Translations under genes and position numbers: made by a program | The notes under the pieces: generated by a model | Told to the model about the DNA's origin: nothing | Seen by the model: the letters and a program-made list of their open reading frames with translations, nothing else | Database searches by the model: none | In this document: in pieces, positions 45,654 through 53,061 of the stretch | How positions within the stretch are numbered: the stretch's first letter is position 1 | How the letters are laid out: the number at the start of each line of letters is the position of its first letter | DNA from: Bacteroidales bacterium | GTDB lineage: Bacteria > Bacteroidota > Bacteroidia > Bacteroidales > Marinilabiliaceae | Direction of reading: 5' to 3' | Length of the DNA: 64,000 nucleotides | Assembly (NCBI GenBank): GCA_024401295.1 | Contig: JAKSLG010000001.1 | Coordinates: 62,001 to 126,000 of the forward strand

Positions 45654-46199
45654 TCATTTAAATGTACATCCATAACCAGTACAACATTTATCGCTGTATA
45701 AATTCATGCAGTGGTAGTAGTAACTAGAAGTAACAGTCGCAGTGCTGTACTGAACGCTCCAGTTGTTTTCACTTGAATATGCCTGTGATACGCCATAATC
45801 ATCAGCAACAAAATTAACACTAAGTTGTTGTCCATTAGTATATTGGGTCGCATGCCCAATAGACACGGTTGTTCCGCTCTGGTTTGATGTCGTCTGTTGC
45901 CATTGTGGACCAGTTGTGTATCCATCATAATAGCTCTCTGCATAGGATGCAGGGTTGCAGTTGTTATAAATCATCTGTTGTACAGTTACAGCACCAGTGT
46001 AATTGTTGGTTATTGTAGAAATGCCGTAACCACAACCATTATATCCGCCGAGACTGATTGTATACGGGAATTCTCGTTGTGCCAACGCTTCGACATTGTC
46101 CAACTTGAGATCCGACATTGTTGTGTTTCCATTCAAGGAAGCGACAACATTCACAGCAGCTACAATAGCGATAGCCACCATTCCAAAAATCTTCTTCAT
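45654..46199 (-). CDS. NVEAL-domain exported protein (long form)
   Basis: 181 residues. The leader MKKIFGMVAIAIVAAVNVVA is almost identical to those of the two other NVEAL genes here. The NVEAL motif is LKLDNVEALAQ at residues ~32-42. The rest (~140 residues) is unusual for the family in length: rich in Tyr, Ser, Thr, Asn, Gln and Gly, with six Cys, and ending in DKCCTGYGCTFK. The CC-x-x-Y-x-C end is shared with the peptide at 47843. Family members are small, exported and of unknown function. The upstream ~150 bases are a near copy of those before the gene at 51805. I infer a secreted or surface product with disulfides. Confidence 0.82.
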   Translation of the reverse strand: MKKIFGMVAIAIVAAVNVVASLNGNTTMSDLKLDNVEALAQREFPYTISLGGYNGCGYGISTITNNYTGAVTVQQMIYNNCNPASYAESYYDGYTTGPQWQQTTSNQSGTTVSIGHATQYTNGQQLSVNFVADDYGVSQAYSSENNWSVQYSTATVTSSYYYHCMNLYSDKCCTGYGCTFK

Positions 46200-46351
46200 T
46201 CCTTATAAAGATTTTAGGTTATACTTCTGTTAATTGATTGTTTGCGATGTAAGGCTCCCCATCATCGTATTTCATAGGCATCATTATGTTTGACTTTCAT
46301 TTCTGTTTCCCCAAAGCAATGCTTCGAGTGTTACAAAGTTAATATATTTCT
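46200..46351 (-). repeat. Duplicated promoter/leader, copy 1 (before the long NVEAL gene)
   Basis: About 150 bases nearly identical to 52096-52251, with a 4-base gap and fewer than ten substitutions by eye. It contains a -7 element TAACTTTG (46341-46334), but the sequence at the -33 position differs from copy 2 and has no TTG. It also holds a possible short upstream frame (MPMKYDDGEPYIAN start) ending just before the gene. Confidence 0.85.
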
Positions 46352-46368
46352 ACAGAGATGTAGGTTTT

Positions 46369-46614
46369 TTATTCAGTAGCTTCACCATTAATCGTCATGA
46401 CAATTTGTTTTCCGCCACGGATATCGGCATAAATCTCACGCATGAACTGTTCTGGTCTGTCGGCTTTGAATATGACATTAACAATCGCTTTCCCGCGAGG
46501 TTCAATATCTGGCATTGATATCATTTTGTGACAAATTTCTTGTGTATGTTCCTTATATGATAGAGAACAAGAAGTACAGAAATATATTAATGCCAATGCT
46601 ATTAAAGGTTTCAT
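46369..46614 (-). CDS. Shortened DUF1573-like lipoprotein
   Basis: 81 residues. Lipoprotein signal ALIYFCTSCSLSY, then only the second half of a DUF1573-type Ig-like domain: IEPRGKAIVNVIFKADRPEQ, a strand, and GKQIVMTINGEATE. Full members are about 120-150 residues and carry an ASCGCT motif before this part; that region is missing here. The ATG overlaps the stop of the DUF4221 gene (ATGA). DUF1573 proteins often sit in NVEAL/propeller clusters. It may be a reduced but working lipoprotein or a decaying gene. Confidence 0.6.
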   Translation of the reverse strand: MKPLIALALIYFCTSCSLSYKEHTQEICHKMISMPDIEPRGKAIVNVIFKADRPEQFMREIYADIRGGKQIVMTINGEATE

Positions 46615-47792
46615 TTCTTTTCAAATTTTAAACAACGAAAAACCAGTAAATCTTCACTCATGTCAGTTCGTTCATAATTATTTTCTGACAACCAAAGGCC
46701 TTCCTCATTGACAAAAAACAACATCGGTGCGTAGCGGCCTGACGGAAATCTCGTCTCGCCGATGATGTTGAATTCCGCATCAAGAATTATTATGGAAAAC
46801 TCTTTTCGACAGAAGGATATCTCACTAGGCTCATCCTCTTTTATCTCATTTGAAGCAAAGTGAACAAAGCGATAATATACATTGTTGTGGGGATCATAAA
46901 CCATGTTGCCATAGCGTGGACGTTTAAATCCCCATAAAACAGCCTGATTCATATCATAATTCCTCGGATAACCTTTGTCCGTGATGTTTTTTTCATATCT
47001 GCTTCCAGCATAGAAAGCTGTCAATTTATCATGACTTTTATCCGTAACGTATATGCTGTCATTCTCCAAAAAACCATATATGAATTTTTCATTCCCATAC
47101 ACACGGCTACAGTTTTCTCCATGAACATTATTGTCTTTCTCGTATAGTTTCGGATAGCTGGCTGGGAGGTATGTCAAGGCGCATGTCGCTGTGTCTAGTG
47201 CAGCACATATTGCGCAATCCTTGAATTCAAAATTATTGCCATATGCTCTATCATCAATCCATCGTGTCAGGGGTATGAATTGCATACAGAATATCTTGCC
47301 GTCAATTATTACCAGTGGTTTGTTTATGAATGTCTCTATCGGTGATGACAGAACAACCATTCCATTTTCGTCCGTACCGTGATCAATCACTTTGGTCACG
47401 TTCCCGTCTCTATCGATAAGAAAGTATTTCAGCGTGTTTTTGTTCGCAACGATTATGCTGTCCAAAGACAATACAGCAATGCCTTCTGTATCATACATTT
47501 CGTTACGTCCATCAAGGTAGATGGGTACACTAATTTCTAATTCACTTGTTTGAATATTATAGAAATTAATTGAATGTCGGAAATTGTTCCGGTCATTATG
47601 AATGACGATGTATTTATTCCCTGTTGCTTTGTCAACGTGATATAGCAACGTGCCTGTATAGATATTGGTATTGTCGTCAATGTCGATGCGTATTTGCTTT
47701 TCTGATTCCACCAGTTTTGCTTCGTTGGCAGTTCGTTCTTCAGAACAGGACAAGATGACTAGTGACACAAAAAATGTTATTATTTTTTTCAT
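46611..47792 (-). CDS. DUF4221/TolB-like six-bladed propeller lipoprotein
   Basis: 393 residues from MKKIITFFVS, lipobox VILSCSEER. Beta-propeller-like repeats (KYIVIHNDRNNFRHSINFYN, YFLIDRDGNVTKVIDHG) and the same ending as the paralogue at 43112: PMLFFVNEEGLWLSENNYER then SEDLLVFRCLKF. It is preceded by the NVEAL peptide gene (50-base gap with a hairpin) and overlaps the DUF1573-like gene. It is probably a lipoprotein facing the periplasm or cell surface. The role is unknown; by position it pairs with the peptide. Confidence 0.77.
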   Translation of the reverse strand: MKKIITFFVSLVILSCSEERTANEAKLVESEKQIRIDIDDNTNIYTGTLLYHVDKATGNKYIVIHNDRNNFRHSINFYNIQTSELEISVPIYLDGRNEMYDTEGIAVLSLDSIIVANKNTLKYFLIDRDGNVTKVIDHGTDENGMVVLSSPIETFINKPLVIIDGKIFCMQFIPLTRWIDDRAYGNNFEFKDCAICAALDTATCALTYLPASYPKLYEKDNNVHGENCSRVYGNEKFIYGFLENDSIYVTDKSHDKLTAFYAGSRYEKNITDKGYPRNYDMNQAVLWGFKRPRYGNMVYDPHNNVYYRFVHFASNEIKEDEPSEISFCRKEFSIIILDAEFNIIGETRFPSGRYAPMLFFVNEEGLWLSENNYERTDMSEDLLVFRCLKFEKK

Positions 47793-47810
47793 GTTGCAGA
47801 TGGAAAATAG

Positions 47811-47830
47811 TGGGGAGATGGAACTCCCCA
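47811..47830 (-). other. Hairpin between the second NVEAL gene and the DUF4221 gene
   Basis: TGGGGAG (811-817) pairs with CTCCCCA (824-830), loop of 6, extendable by A/T pairs. It is 13 bases after the NVEAL stop and 19 before the DUF4221 start. Confidence 0.65.
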
Positions 47831-47842
47831 TTATCATTAATA

Positions 47843-48109
47843 TTACCTATTGTGGCAAACATAGTCCGGACAACAACTTCCCTTTGAGTGATAGTTGCAA
47901 TTAGACTTTCGGGGATCTTTTTCTTCAATATCAAAACGACACATTCCATCAGCCGTTTGATTACCATATCCCTCTCCGGCAGCCAAAGCCTCAATGTTCT
48001 CTAGCTGAAGGTCCGACAATTGTGCAGTTCCGTTGAGAGAAGCACGCACGTTCATTGTAGCAGCCAACGCTACAACTGCGATAGCCACCATTCCAAAAAT
48101 CTTCTTCAT
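47843..48109 (-). CDS. NVEAL-domain exported peptide (short form)
   Basis: 88 residues from MKKIFGMVAIAVVALAAT. It has the same leader as the other two NVEAL genes, with ~41 identical bases at the 5' end shared with the gene at 51805. The motif is LQLENIEALAAGE at ~residues 34-46. The core of ~42 residues has five Cys and ends GSCCPDYVCHNR, matching the CC-x-x-Y-x-C end of the long form. It is exported and probably disulfide-bonded; function unknown. It lies 45 bases after a propeller gene and 50 bases before a DUF4221 gene. Confidence 0.82.
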   Translation of the reverse strand: MKKIFGMVAIAVVALAATMNVRASLNGTAQLSDLQLENIEALAAGEGYGNQTADGMCRFDIEEKDPRKSNCNYHSKGSCCPDYVCHNR

Positions 48110-48154
48110 TCTTTCATGTTTTTTAGTTTCAGTCATTTTTTTCAGATAAATGTC

Positions 48155-49303
48155 TTATTCAAACGACTTAAATGAGTATAGGACAAGAACAGGATTTGCC
48201 TCCTCATCCATGTTTTTCAGGAGGTTATAATCTTCGTCAGAGACAAATGGACGTAAAATGTTGATGTTCGTTCCTATTTCTTCAGGGCTCAGTACGTAAA
48301 TGAATCTGTCACCGTAAGAAGTTTCTGGGAAAGCAAAAACGCGGCCTATTTTCCCCAGGTATTCTCTATCTATCTCCATCTTTATCATGTTGCCCGAATC
48401 TTTCTCACGGAAAGCGTAAATAAATAAGCCATCAGCATAATTGTCTATTCTCATAAACTGATGAGTGTCAGATTCATTGTATGTGCAACAAAATGAATAA
48501 CCGCTATGTTCATTTTTGTATTTTGAGAATTCTATGTCATCAGTTTCAAATAGTGTTCTTTCTATTTTTGATGGATAGTTCAGTACGTATTTTGGGACTA
48601 CTTGTGACTTGTTGACGAGATATATTGTATCGCAGAACATATGTGCAACACTTATGCCATCTTTAGTCTCATAGAGATCGGAAGCTGGTGCTATTGTGTT
48701 TTCTTTATTGGAGTAATATGCGGAGTTTTTAATGGCTAATGATTCATCCGTAACATATATTCGATGATAGTTATGTTCTGCTTCGAACTGTTCATCATTT
48801 TGTTTTTCAAGGGTTTTAAAAACATATTCGCCATCATGTATCTTGAAATGGTAAAATGCAAAAAAGTCTTTGTCTTCTATATGTCTCATGTTCTTGTCAA
48901 AAAAGGATAGCCTTCTGTTCTGGCTTACTACAATTTTTTCATTGACAAAGTCGTACGCCATATCATAGGCCTTCACGATTTCTCCAGGTCCTTGTCCCTG
49001 TGAACTTGACACAATCCATTTGCCTTTTTTATCAAATACTTTGATTTGATGCTGCATGTCATACTGGTCGAAAACGATGATTCTGTCATCGGTCACCATC
49101 AACGAATTTATATATCTGATGAAACTGTTTTCGGACGTTTCCAATGGGATAATCTGAACATCAGAGATGTAATTGTGGATGTAAGAGAAATCCTTGACCT
49201 TGTGTGCCCCAGTCAAGTCAATTTTTATGATGTCCGTATCAGAATGTTCATTTCTACAAGAAAACATCATGAATGTGATTGCGATTAAAATCCAGTTTTT
49301 CAT
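48155..49303 (-). CDS. Six-bladed beta-propeller lipoprotein (DUF5128 type)
   Basis: 382 residues. Signal with lipobox TFMMFSCRNEH, then the propeller signature ISDVQIIPLETSENSFIRY, QIKVFDKKGKWIVSSSQGQG, PGEIVKAYDMAYDFVNEK and SFFDKNMRHIED, ending in NMDEEANPVLVLYSFKSFE. It is a close paralogue of the gene at 50598: 55 bases at the two 3' ends are identical, silent sites included. A possible -7 (TACTTTTG, 49347-49340) lies ~40 bases upstream, so it may be transcribed separately. It is followed by the short NVEAL gene. Confidence 0.82.
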   Translation of the reverse strand: MKNWILIAITFMMFSCRNEHSDTDIIKIDLTGAHKVKDFSYIHNYISDVQIIPLETSENSFIRYINSLMVTDDRIIVFDQYDMQHQIKVFDKKGKWIVSSSQGQGPGEIVKAYDMAYDFVNEKIVVSQNRRLSFFDKNMRHIEDKDFFAFYHFKIHDGEYVFKTLEKQNDEQFEAEHNYHRIYVTDESLAIKNSAYYSNKENTIAPASDLYETKDGISVAHMFCDTIYLVNKSQVVPKYVLNYPSKIERTLFETDDIEFSKYKNEHSGYSFCCTYNESDTHQFMRIDNYADGLFIYAFREKDSGNMIKMEIDREYLGKIGRVFAFPETSYGDRFIYVLSPEEIGTNINILRPFVSDEDYNLLKNMDEEANPVLVLYSFKSFE

Positions 49304-49394
49304 TTTAATTCTTCTGCTTGATTATTTATTGCTTGTGTGCAAAAGTATATACTTCTCATTTGTGTTTTTCCGTCACTTCAAGATTTCTCGTCTT

Positions 49395-50546
49395 TTAGTC
49401 TTCATCGTCAAACTCCTTCAGGGTGTAAATTGCTAAAAAAGGATTGTCTTCCATATCCAAATCTTCTAAGTGCATACAGTCTTCGTGGGACAACGATGAT
49501 GCATCGGGATTAATGCTGCCCTTGACGTACGACAATGGCTGGATGTAGGATATGAATTTATTTCCATATGTACTTTTGGGAATGCTAATCGAGATTTCTT
49601 TGTCCCTCTCAAATAGCGCGTACAGTCCACCTTTTATAACCTCAGTTTCTTTATCACGAAACAGCGTGCATACACCTTTCGGTGTGGTGAAAACTATAAT
49701 CTGATGACGTGCTGTTTCTGTGTATGTCCCGTCATAGCTATAGACATCCATCTTGTAATTATGCATATAATCCTGCGTTTCGTCGTCGGGGAAATCCGTT
49801 TTTACACTAGAAAAATCAAAAGAGCAAACTGCGGTTAGTTTGTCATCTGTCCACTGATATATTGTATCTTTGTCTGCCAAACTTATGTATATTTGGTTTC
49901 CATTGCTTATCATTTTTGGGGCATATGCTCTTCTTGATTCATATTTGAGGCATAATCCTAAAACATTAAATTCCTTGTCTGTAACGACTAGTGAATAGTC
50001 GTCAAAATCATCAATCTCACTTTTGTGACCAGGACCTTTGCCAAATATATATCCATTTTCTGTCGCCATTACAGTTGTAGCAGGGAAAGGCAGTTTATAG
50101 CTACATTCGTATTTTCCATCTTCATCGAAAACGTACATATACGGATTAAAAACTATAAGTAATCTGTTCGTAAAGTGATCAAAAGAGAACCCGTGAAGTC
50201 CTAATATTTCTCCTGGACCTTGTCCTTTTGATATTCTCTTGATGAACTTTCCATCTTTGTCGAAAATAATTAACCCACCACCCAAATAACTGTCCTCGAT
50301 GTAGTATCGAGTATCACTAGCTACAATATTCATGATAGGACTATGAACCAAACTGTTTTCGTCCGTTTCCAAAAACACCAAGCTAATCGAATCGTAAATA
50401 TCTGATTGCAAATAGTAACTGTTGTCTATTTCGTCATTGAGGTCAAAACTATAGAAACCACTTGAAACATGTGTTTCATGCGAAAACTGTTTCGACGTAC
50501 ATCCTGCAAATAGAAAGGCAAAAACAATATATATTAGCTTTTTCAT
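49395..50546 (-). CDS. Six-bladed beta-propeller lipoprotein (DUF5128 type)
   Basis: 383 residues from MKKLIYIVFAFLFAGCTSKQ, which ends in a clean lipobox AGC; the longer in-frame start is rejected. Propeller signature: DSISLVFLETDENSLVHSP, LIIFDKDGKFIKRISKGQGP, GEILGLHGFSFDHFTNRLL, MYVFDEDGKYECSY, ending in NPFLAIYTLKEFDDED. It is most similar in layout to the gene at 44434. 51 bases separate it from the upstream propeller gene. Confidence 0.82.
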   Translation of the reverse strand: MKKLIYIVFAFLFAGCTSKQFSHETHVSSGFYSFDLNDEIDNSYYLQSDIYDSISLVFLETDENSLVHSPIMNIVASDTRYYIEDSYLGGGLIIFDKDGKFIKRISKGQGPGEILGLHGFSFDHFTNRLLIVFNPYMYVFDEDGKYECSYKLPFPATTVMATENGYIFGKGPGHKSEIDDFDDYSLVVTDKEFNVLGLCLKYESRRAYAPKMISNGNQIYISLADKDTIYQWTDDKLTAVCSFDFSSVKTDFPDDETQDYMHNYKMDVYSYDGTYTETARHQIIVFTTPKGVCTLFRDKETEVIKGGLYALFERDKEISISIPKSTYGNKFISYIQPLSYVKGSINPDASSLSHEDCMHLEDLDMEDNPFLAIYTLKEFDDED

Positions 50547-50597
50547 AAGAGTCCCAACATTAATTTTTTTATATCCGATTGCCAAAAATCTTCTCCA

Positions 50598-51749
50598 TCA
50601 TTCAAATGGCTTAAATGAATACAGAACAAGAACAGGATTTGCCTCCTCATCCATGTTTTTCAGGAGGTTATAATCTTCGTTAGAGACGAGCTCTTGCATC
50701 ATTTTCATGTGGTTTTGCAAATAGTCATATTCTAGGACAGATACGAAATAATCATTAAGTGCTGCTACAGGTAGTCTAAATGGATTCCCTATGGTATTTT
50801 CTCTGTCTACATGGATTTGCTTAGTTCTTTTATTGTTTTTATCCCGATAAGCGATGATTTGTTTCTTGTCTTTGCTGTTATCAATGCGAATAAACTGATG
50901 AGTATCATTTTCGTTATAAATGCCGTTGAAAGCATATCCGCTATGCGAAAATATGTAATCGTTTGCCTCTTCTACACTTAAATCAGCAGGCGGTGGAGCC
51001 AGTTTGTTTGGATATTTCAAAATGTATTTCTGAGATACTTTGTCCTCTGCAATATTGTATATTGTGTCGCATTCGATTTCAACAAACGAAGCACCATCTT
51101 TTGAAATAGCTATGTCAAATGAGGAAACAGAACTTGTTTCTACTTCAAATTTTCTTGCGGCATATTTTATGTTCAATTCACTATCGGTGACAATTATCTC
51201 ATAATCATTATACTCTTCGCCAATGCCTCTATTTGTCTGGCCATTCGCTCTTCTAAAAATATAATTGTCGCCACAAACTTTTAGGTGTACATATCCGAAG
51301 CACTTTTTGTCTTCGATGTATTTGAGATTTTTGTCAAATATGCTAACATATCCATTTTGATGAATAATGATTTTCTCGAGTTTCTCATCGTACGCCACAT
51401 CATAGGCTTTCACGATTTCACCCGGACCTTGTCCACGCGAACTTGTTGCAATGACTTTTCCATTTATGTCGAAGACTTTGACTTGCTGTTCCATATTGTA
51501 TTGATCGAAAACAATAATTCGGTCGCTGGAAACAATTAAGGAAGTAACATATCTTATAAAACTATTCTCTGAAGTTTCCAATGGAATGATTTTCAAATCG
51601 GAAATGTCTTTTGTAAACTCAGAGAAGTTTTCAGATTCTTCGACTTCTTCAATGCGTATTTCTTCTATTGATTTGCTGTTGCTTTGAGACTCATTACAAG
51701 ATTCAAGTGCCAATAGCAAAAATGCAAAAATGAAATTAATGTATTTCAT
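50598..51749 (-). CDS. Six-bladed beta-propeller lipoprotein (DUF5128 type)
   Basis: 383 residues. Lipoprotein signal FAFLLLALESCNESQ, then an acidic stretch (IEEIRIEEVEESENFSE), and the propeller signature ISDLKIIPLETSENSFIRY, QVKVFDINGKVIATSSRGQG, PGEIVKAYDVAYDEKLEK, ending NMDEEANPVLVLYSFKPFE. It is a paralogue of the gene at 48155, with 55 identical bases near the 3' end (50626-50680 against 48183-48237). It follows the third NVEAL gene by 55 bases with a hairpin between. Confidence 0.82.
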   Translation of the reverse strand: MKYINFIFAFLLLALESCNESQSNSKSIEEIRIEEVEESENFSEFTKDISDLKIIPLETSENSFIRYVTSLIVSSDRIIVFDQYNMEQQVKVFDINGKVIATSSRGQGPGEIVKAYDVAYDEKLEKIIIHQNGYVSIFDKNLKYIEDKKCFGYVHLKVCGDNYIFRRANGQTNRGIGEEYNDYEIIVTDSELNIKYAARKFEVETSSVSSFDIAISKDGASFVEIECDTIYNIAEDKVSQKYILKYPNKLAPPPADLSVEEANDYIFSHSGYAFNGIYNENDTHQFIRIDNSKDKKQIIAYRDKNNKRTKQIHVDRENTIGNPFRLPVAALNDYFVSVLEYDYLQNHMKMMQELVSNEDYNLLKNMDEEANPVLVLYSFKPFE

Positions 51750-51766
51750 AATATACTAAATTATAA

Positions 51767-51792
51767 AGAGAGTCGGTTGTGCCCGATTCTCT
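51767..51792 (-). other. Hairpin between the third NVEAL gene and the propeller gene
   Basis: AGAGAGTCGG (767-776) pairs with CCGATTCTCT (783-792) with one mismatch and a 6-base loop. On the minus strand it is followed by TTTATAATTTAG, so partial termination is plausible. It is 12 bases after the NVEAL stop. Confidence 0.7.
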
Positions 51793-51804
51793 TGTGTTCG
51801 CAAA

Positions 51805-52095
51805 TTATTTGTTAATGCCTTTCATGACTAAATGGGCGCATACATATGGAGTACAATAGTAATTTCCATCGCTTTCACATACCGTACATTGTGCATTGCA
51901 ATCCTGACAACGTACTGTGATTTTTGTTTTCCAGCAGTCTCTTTTCCCCTTGTACATCGGAATTTCACCATTATCTGCCAAGGATTCAATATTTGCGAAT
52001 CCTAGCTCATTCATGATGCTGGCGCTGTCGAAAGCGGCAACAACATTCACGGCAGCTACAACTGCGATAGCCACCATTCCAAAAATCTTCTTCAT
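51805..52095 (-). CDS. NVEAL-domain exported peptide, cysteine-rich
   Basis: 96 residues. Leader MKKIFGMVAIAVVAAVNVVA, variant motif LGFANIESLADNG at ~residues 31-43, then a core of ~53 residues with seven Cys (KRDCWKTKITVRCQDCNAQC, then TVCESDGNYYCTPYVC). The core ends with a Y-C-x-x-Y-x-C pattern like the other two. It is first in the larger module, driven by the copy-2 promoter/leader, and followed by a hairpin and three propeller genes. The odd Cys count could allow a disulfide to a partner. Function unknown. Confidence 0.82.
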   Translation of the reverse strand: MKKIFGMVAIAVVAAVNVVAAFDSASIMNELGFANIESLADNGEIPMYKGKRDCWKTKITVRCQDCNAQCTVCESDGNYYCTPYVCAHLVMKGINK

Positions 52096-52251
52096 CGTTT
52101 ATAAAGATTTTAGGTTATACTTCTGTTAGTTAAATGCTTGTTTGCGATGTAAGGCTCCCCATCATCGTATTTCATAGGCATCATTATGTTTGACTTTCAT
52201 TTTTGTTTCCCCGAAGCAATGCTCCGAGTGTTACAAAGTTAATATATTTTT
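52096..52251 (-). repeat. Duplicated promoter/leader, copy 2 (before the Cys-rich NVEAL gene)
   Basis: Nearly identical to 46200-46351. It spans from just before the ATG to the -7 element and a few bases beyond; the two copies diverge immediately upstream. It includes a ~130-base untranslated leader. Confidence 0.85.
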
Positions 52252-52265
52252 TTCGATAAGTGCAA
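52234..52265 (-). promoter_or_regulatory. Promoter of the larger NVEAL module
   Basis: Minus strand TTG (52265-52263), 21 bases, TAACTTTG (52241-52234). The -7 element is inside the duplicated block, the -33 element outside it. Confidence 0.6.
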
Positions 52266-52349
52266 TATCTCCTTCGATCGCCATTCTGACAATAGAGAAT
52301 GGTAGTTGCAATTCGCTTTCCTGAATTGCATGAGTTTGTCCTGTGGCGC

Positions 52350-52856
52350 TTATTCCCACAGGATCTTCAAATCGGGGTGACAGCCACGGAAAACGTCATC
52401 CTGAACACTCACACTGTCCTTTTGGTTTTTGATTATTGCCCAACGAAGTGATTTGCAATTTTGGAACGCATAGTTCCCGACCGTTTTAACGCTTTGTGGA
52501 AGTGTGATTGAGACAAGACAGTCGAAATCTGAGAAGGCGTAGTCACTAATAGTGGTCAGCGAATCATTTTCTGCCAGCTCCAAATATGTTGCTATCGACT
52601 TGTTGTGGAATGCATTCTTCATATTCGAATACCAGTCGCTGAGATCTGCGTCCGTCACATCCGTCAAGCGGACAAAGATGATGTCTCTGTCCTTGAATTT
52701 CAGATGGTCATAATCTTTCACATTGGTAAATTCCTCAAGCGTATATTCCTTATATGTGCAGGTTGCCGGCTCTGGCAGATTCTTAGGAATTTTTACGGTG
52801 CACGAAGATGCTGCGACAGACAGAATCGCGATTGCTAGACGTTTGCAAGTTTTCAT
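52350..52856 (-). CDS. Small BspA-like leucine-rich-repeat lipoprotein
   Basis: 168 residues from MKTCKRLAIA, lipobox VAASSCTVK. After a ~70-residue N-terminal part there is a short LRR_5/BspA-type array: SLTTISDYAFSDFDCLVSIT, LPQSVKTVGNYAFQNC, SLRWAIIKN, and VFRGCHPDLKILWE. BspA repeats mediate surface binding in other Bacteroidales, but here only about two full repeats are present, much shorter than typical. It is probably surface or periplasmic. It stands alone between the NVEAL module and a divergent CPBP-LOG gene. Confidence 0.75.
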   Translation of the reverse strand: MKTCKRLAIAILSVAASSCTVKIPKNLPEPATCTYKEYTLEEFTNVKDYDHLKFKDRDIIFVRLTDVTDADLSDWYSNMKNAFHNKSIATYLELAENDSLTTISDYAFSDFDCLVSITLPQSVKTVGNYAFQNCKSLRWAIIKNQKDSVSVQDDVFRGCHPDLKILWE

Positions 52857-53003
52857 TTTTTTTTGACGTGTTTGGATTGGCAATAGAGCAAAGTTAAAAA
52901 AAATGCATGAATATGCAAATATCCCATTTGAATAATTTCTGTCTGTTGCCTTTTTCTTTGTATGGTGATTCCTTTTTGACACTACAAAATATTAGGAGCG
53001 GGC

Positions 53004-53034
53004 TTGTTTTGTGTGGACAAATAATCTACATTTG
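53004..53034 (+). promoter_or_regulatory. Promoter of the CPBP-LOG fusion gene
   Basis: TTG (53004-53006), 20 bases, TACATTTG (53027-53034). The ATG at 53062 is 27 bases downstream, which supports that start over the upstream in-frame one at 53011. Confidence 0.65.
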
Positions 53035-53061
53035 CAATTAACATCTAAAAATGAAAAAGAC

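Noticed and set aside
42700-52265. Polysaccharide utilisation locus
   Set aside because: No SusC/SusD pair, glycoside hydrolase or hybrid sensor is present; the lipoproteins are propellers of the NVEAL type.
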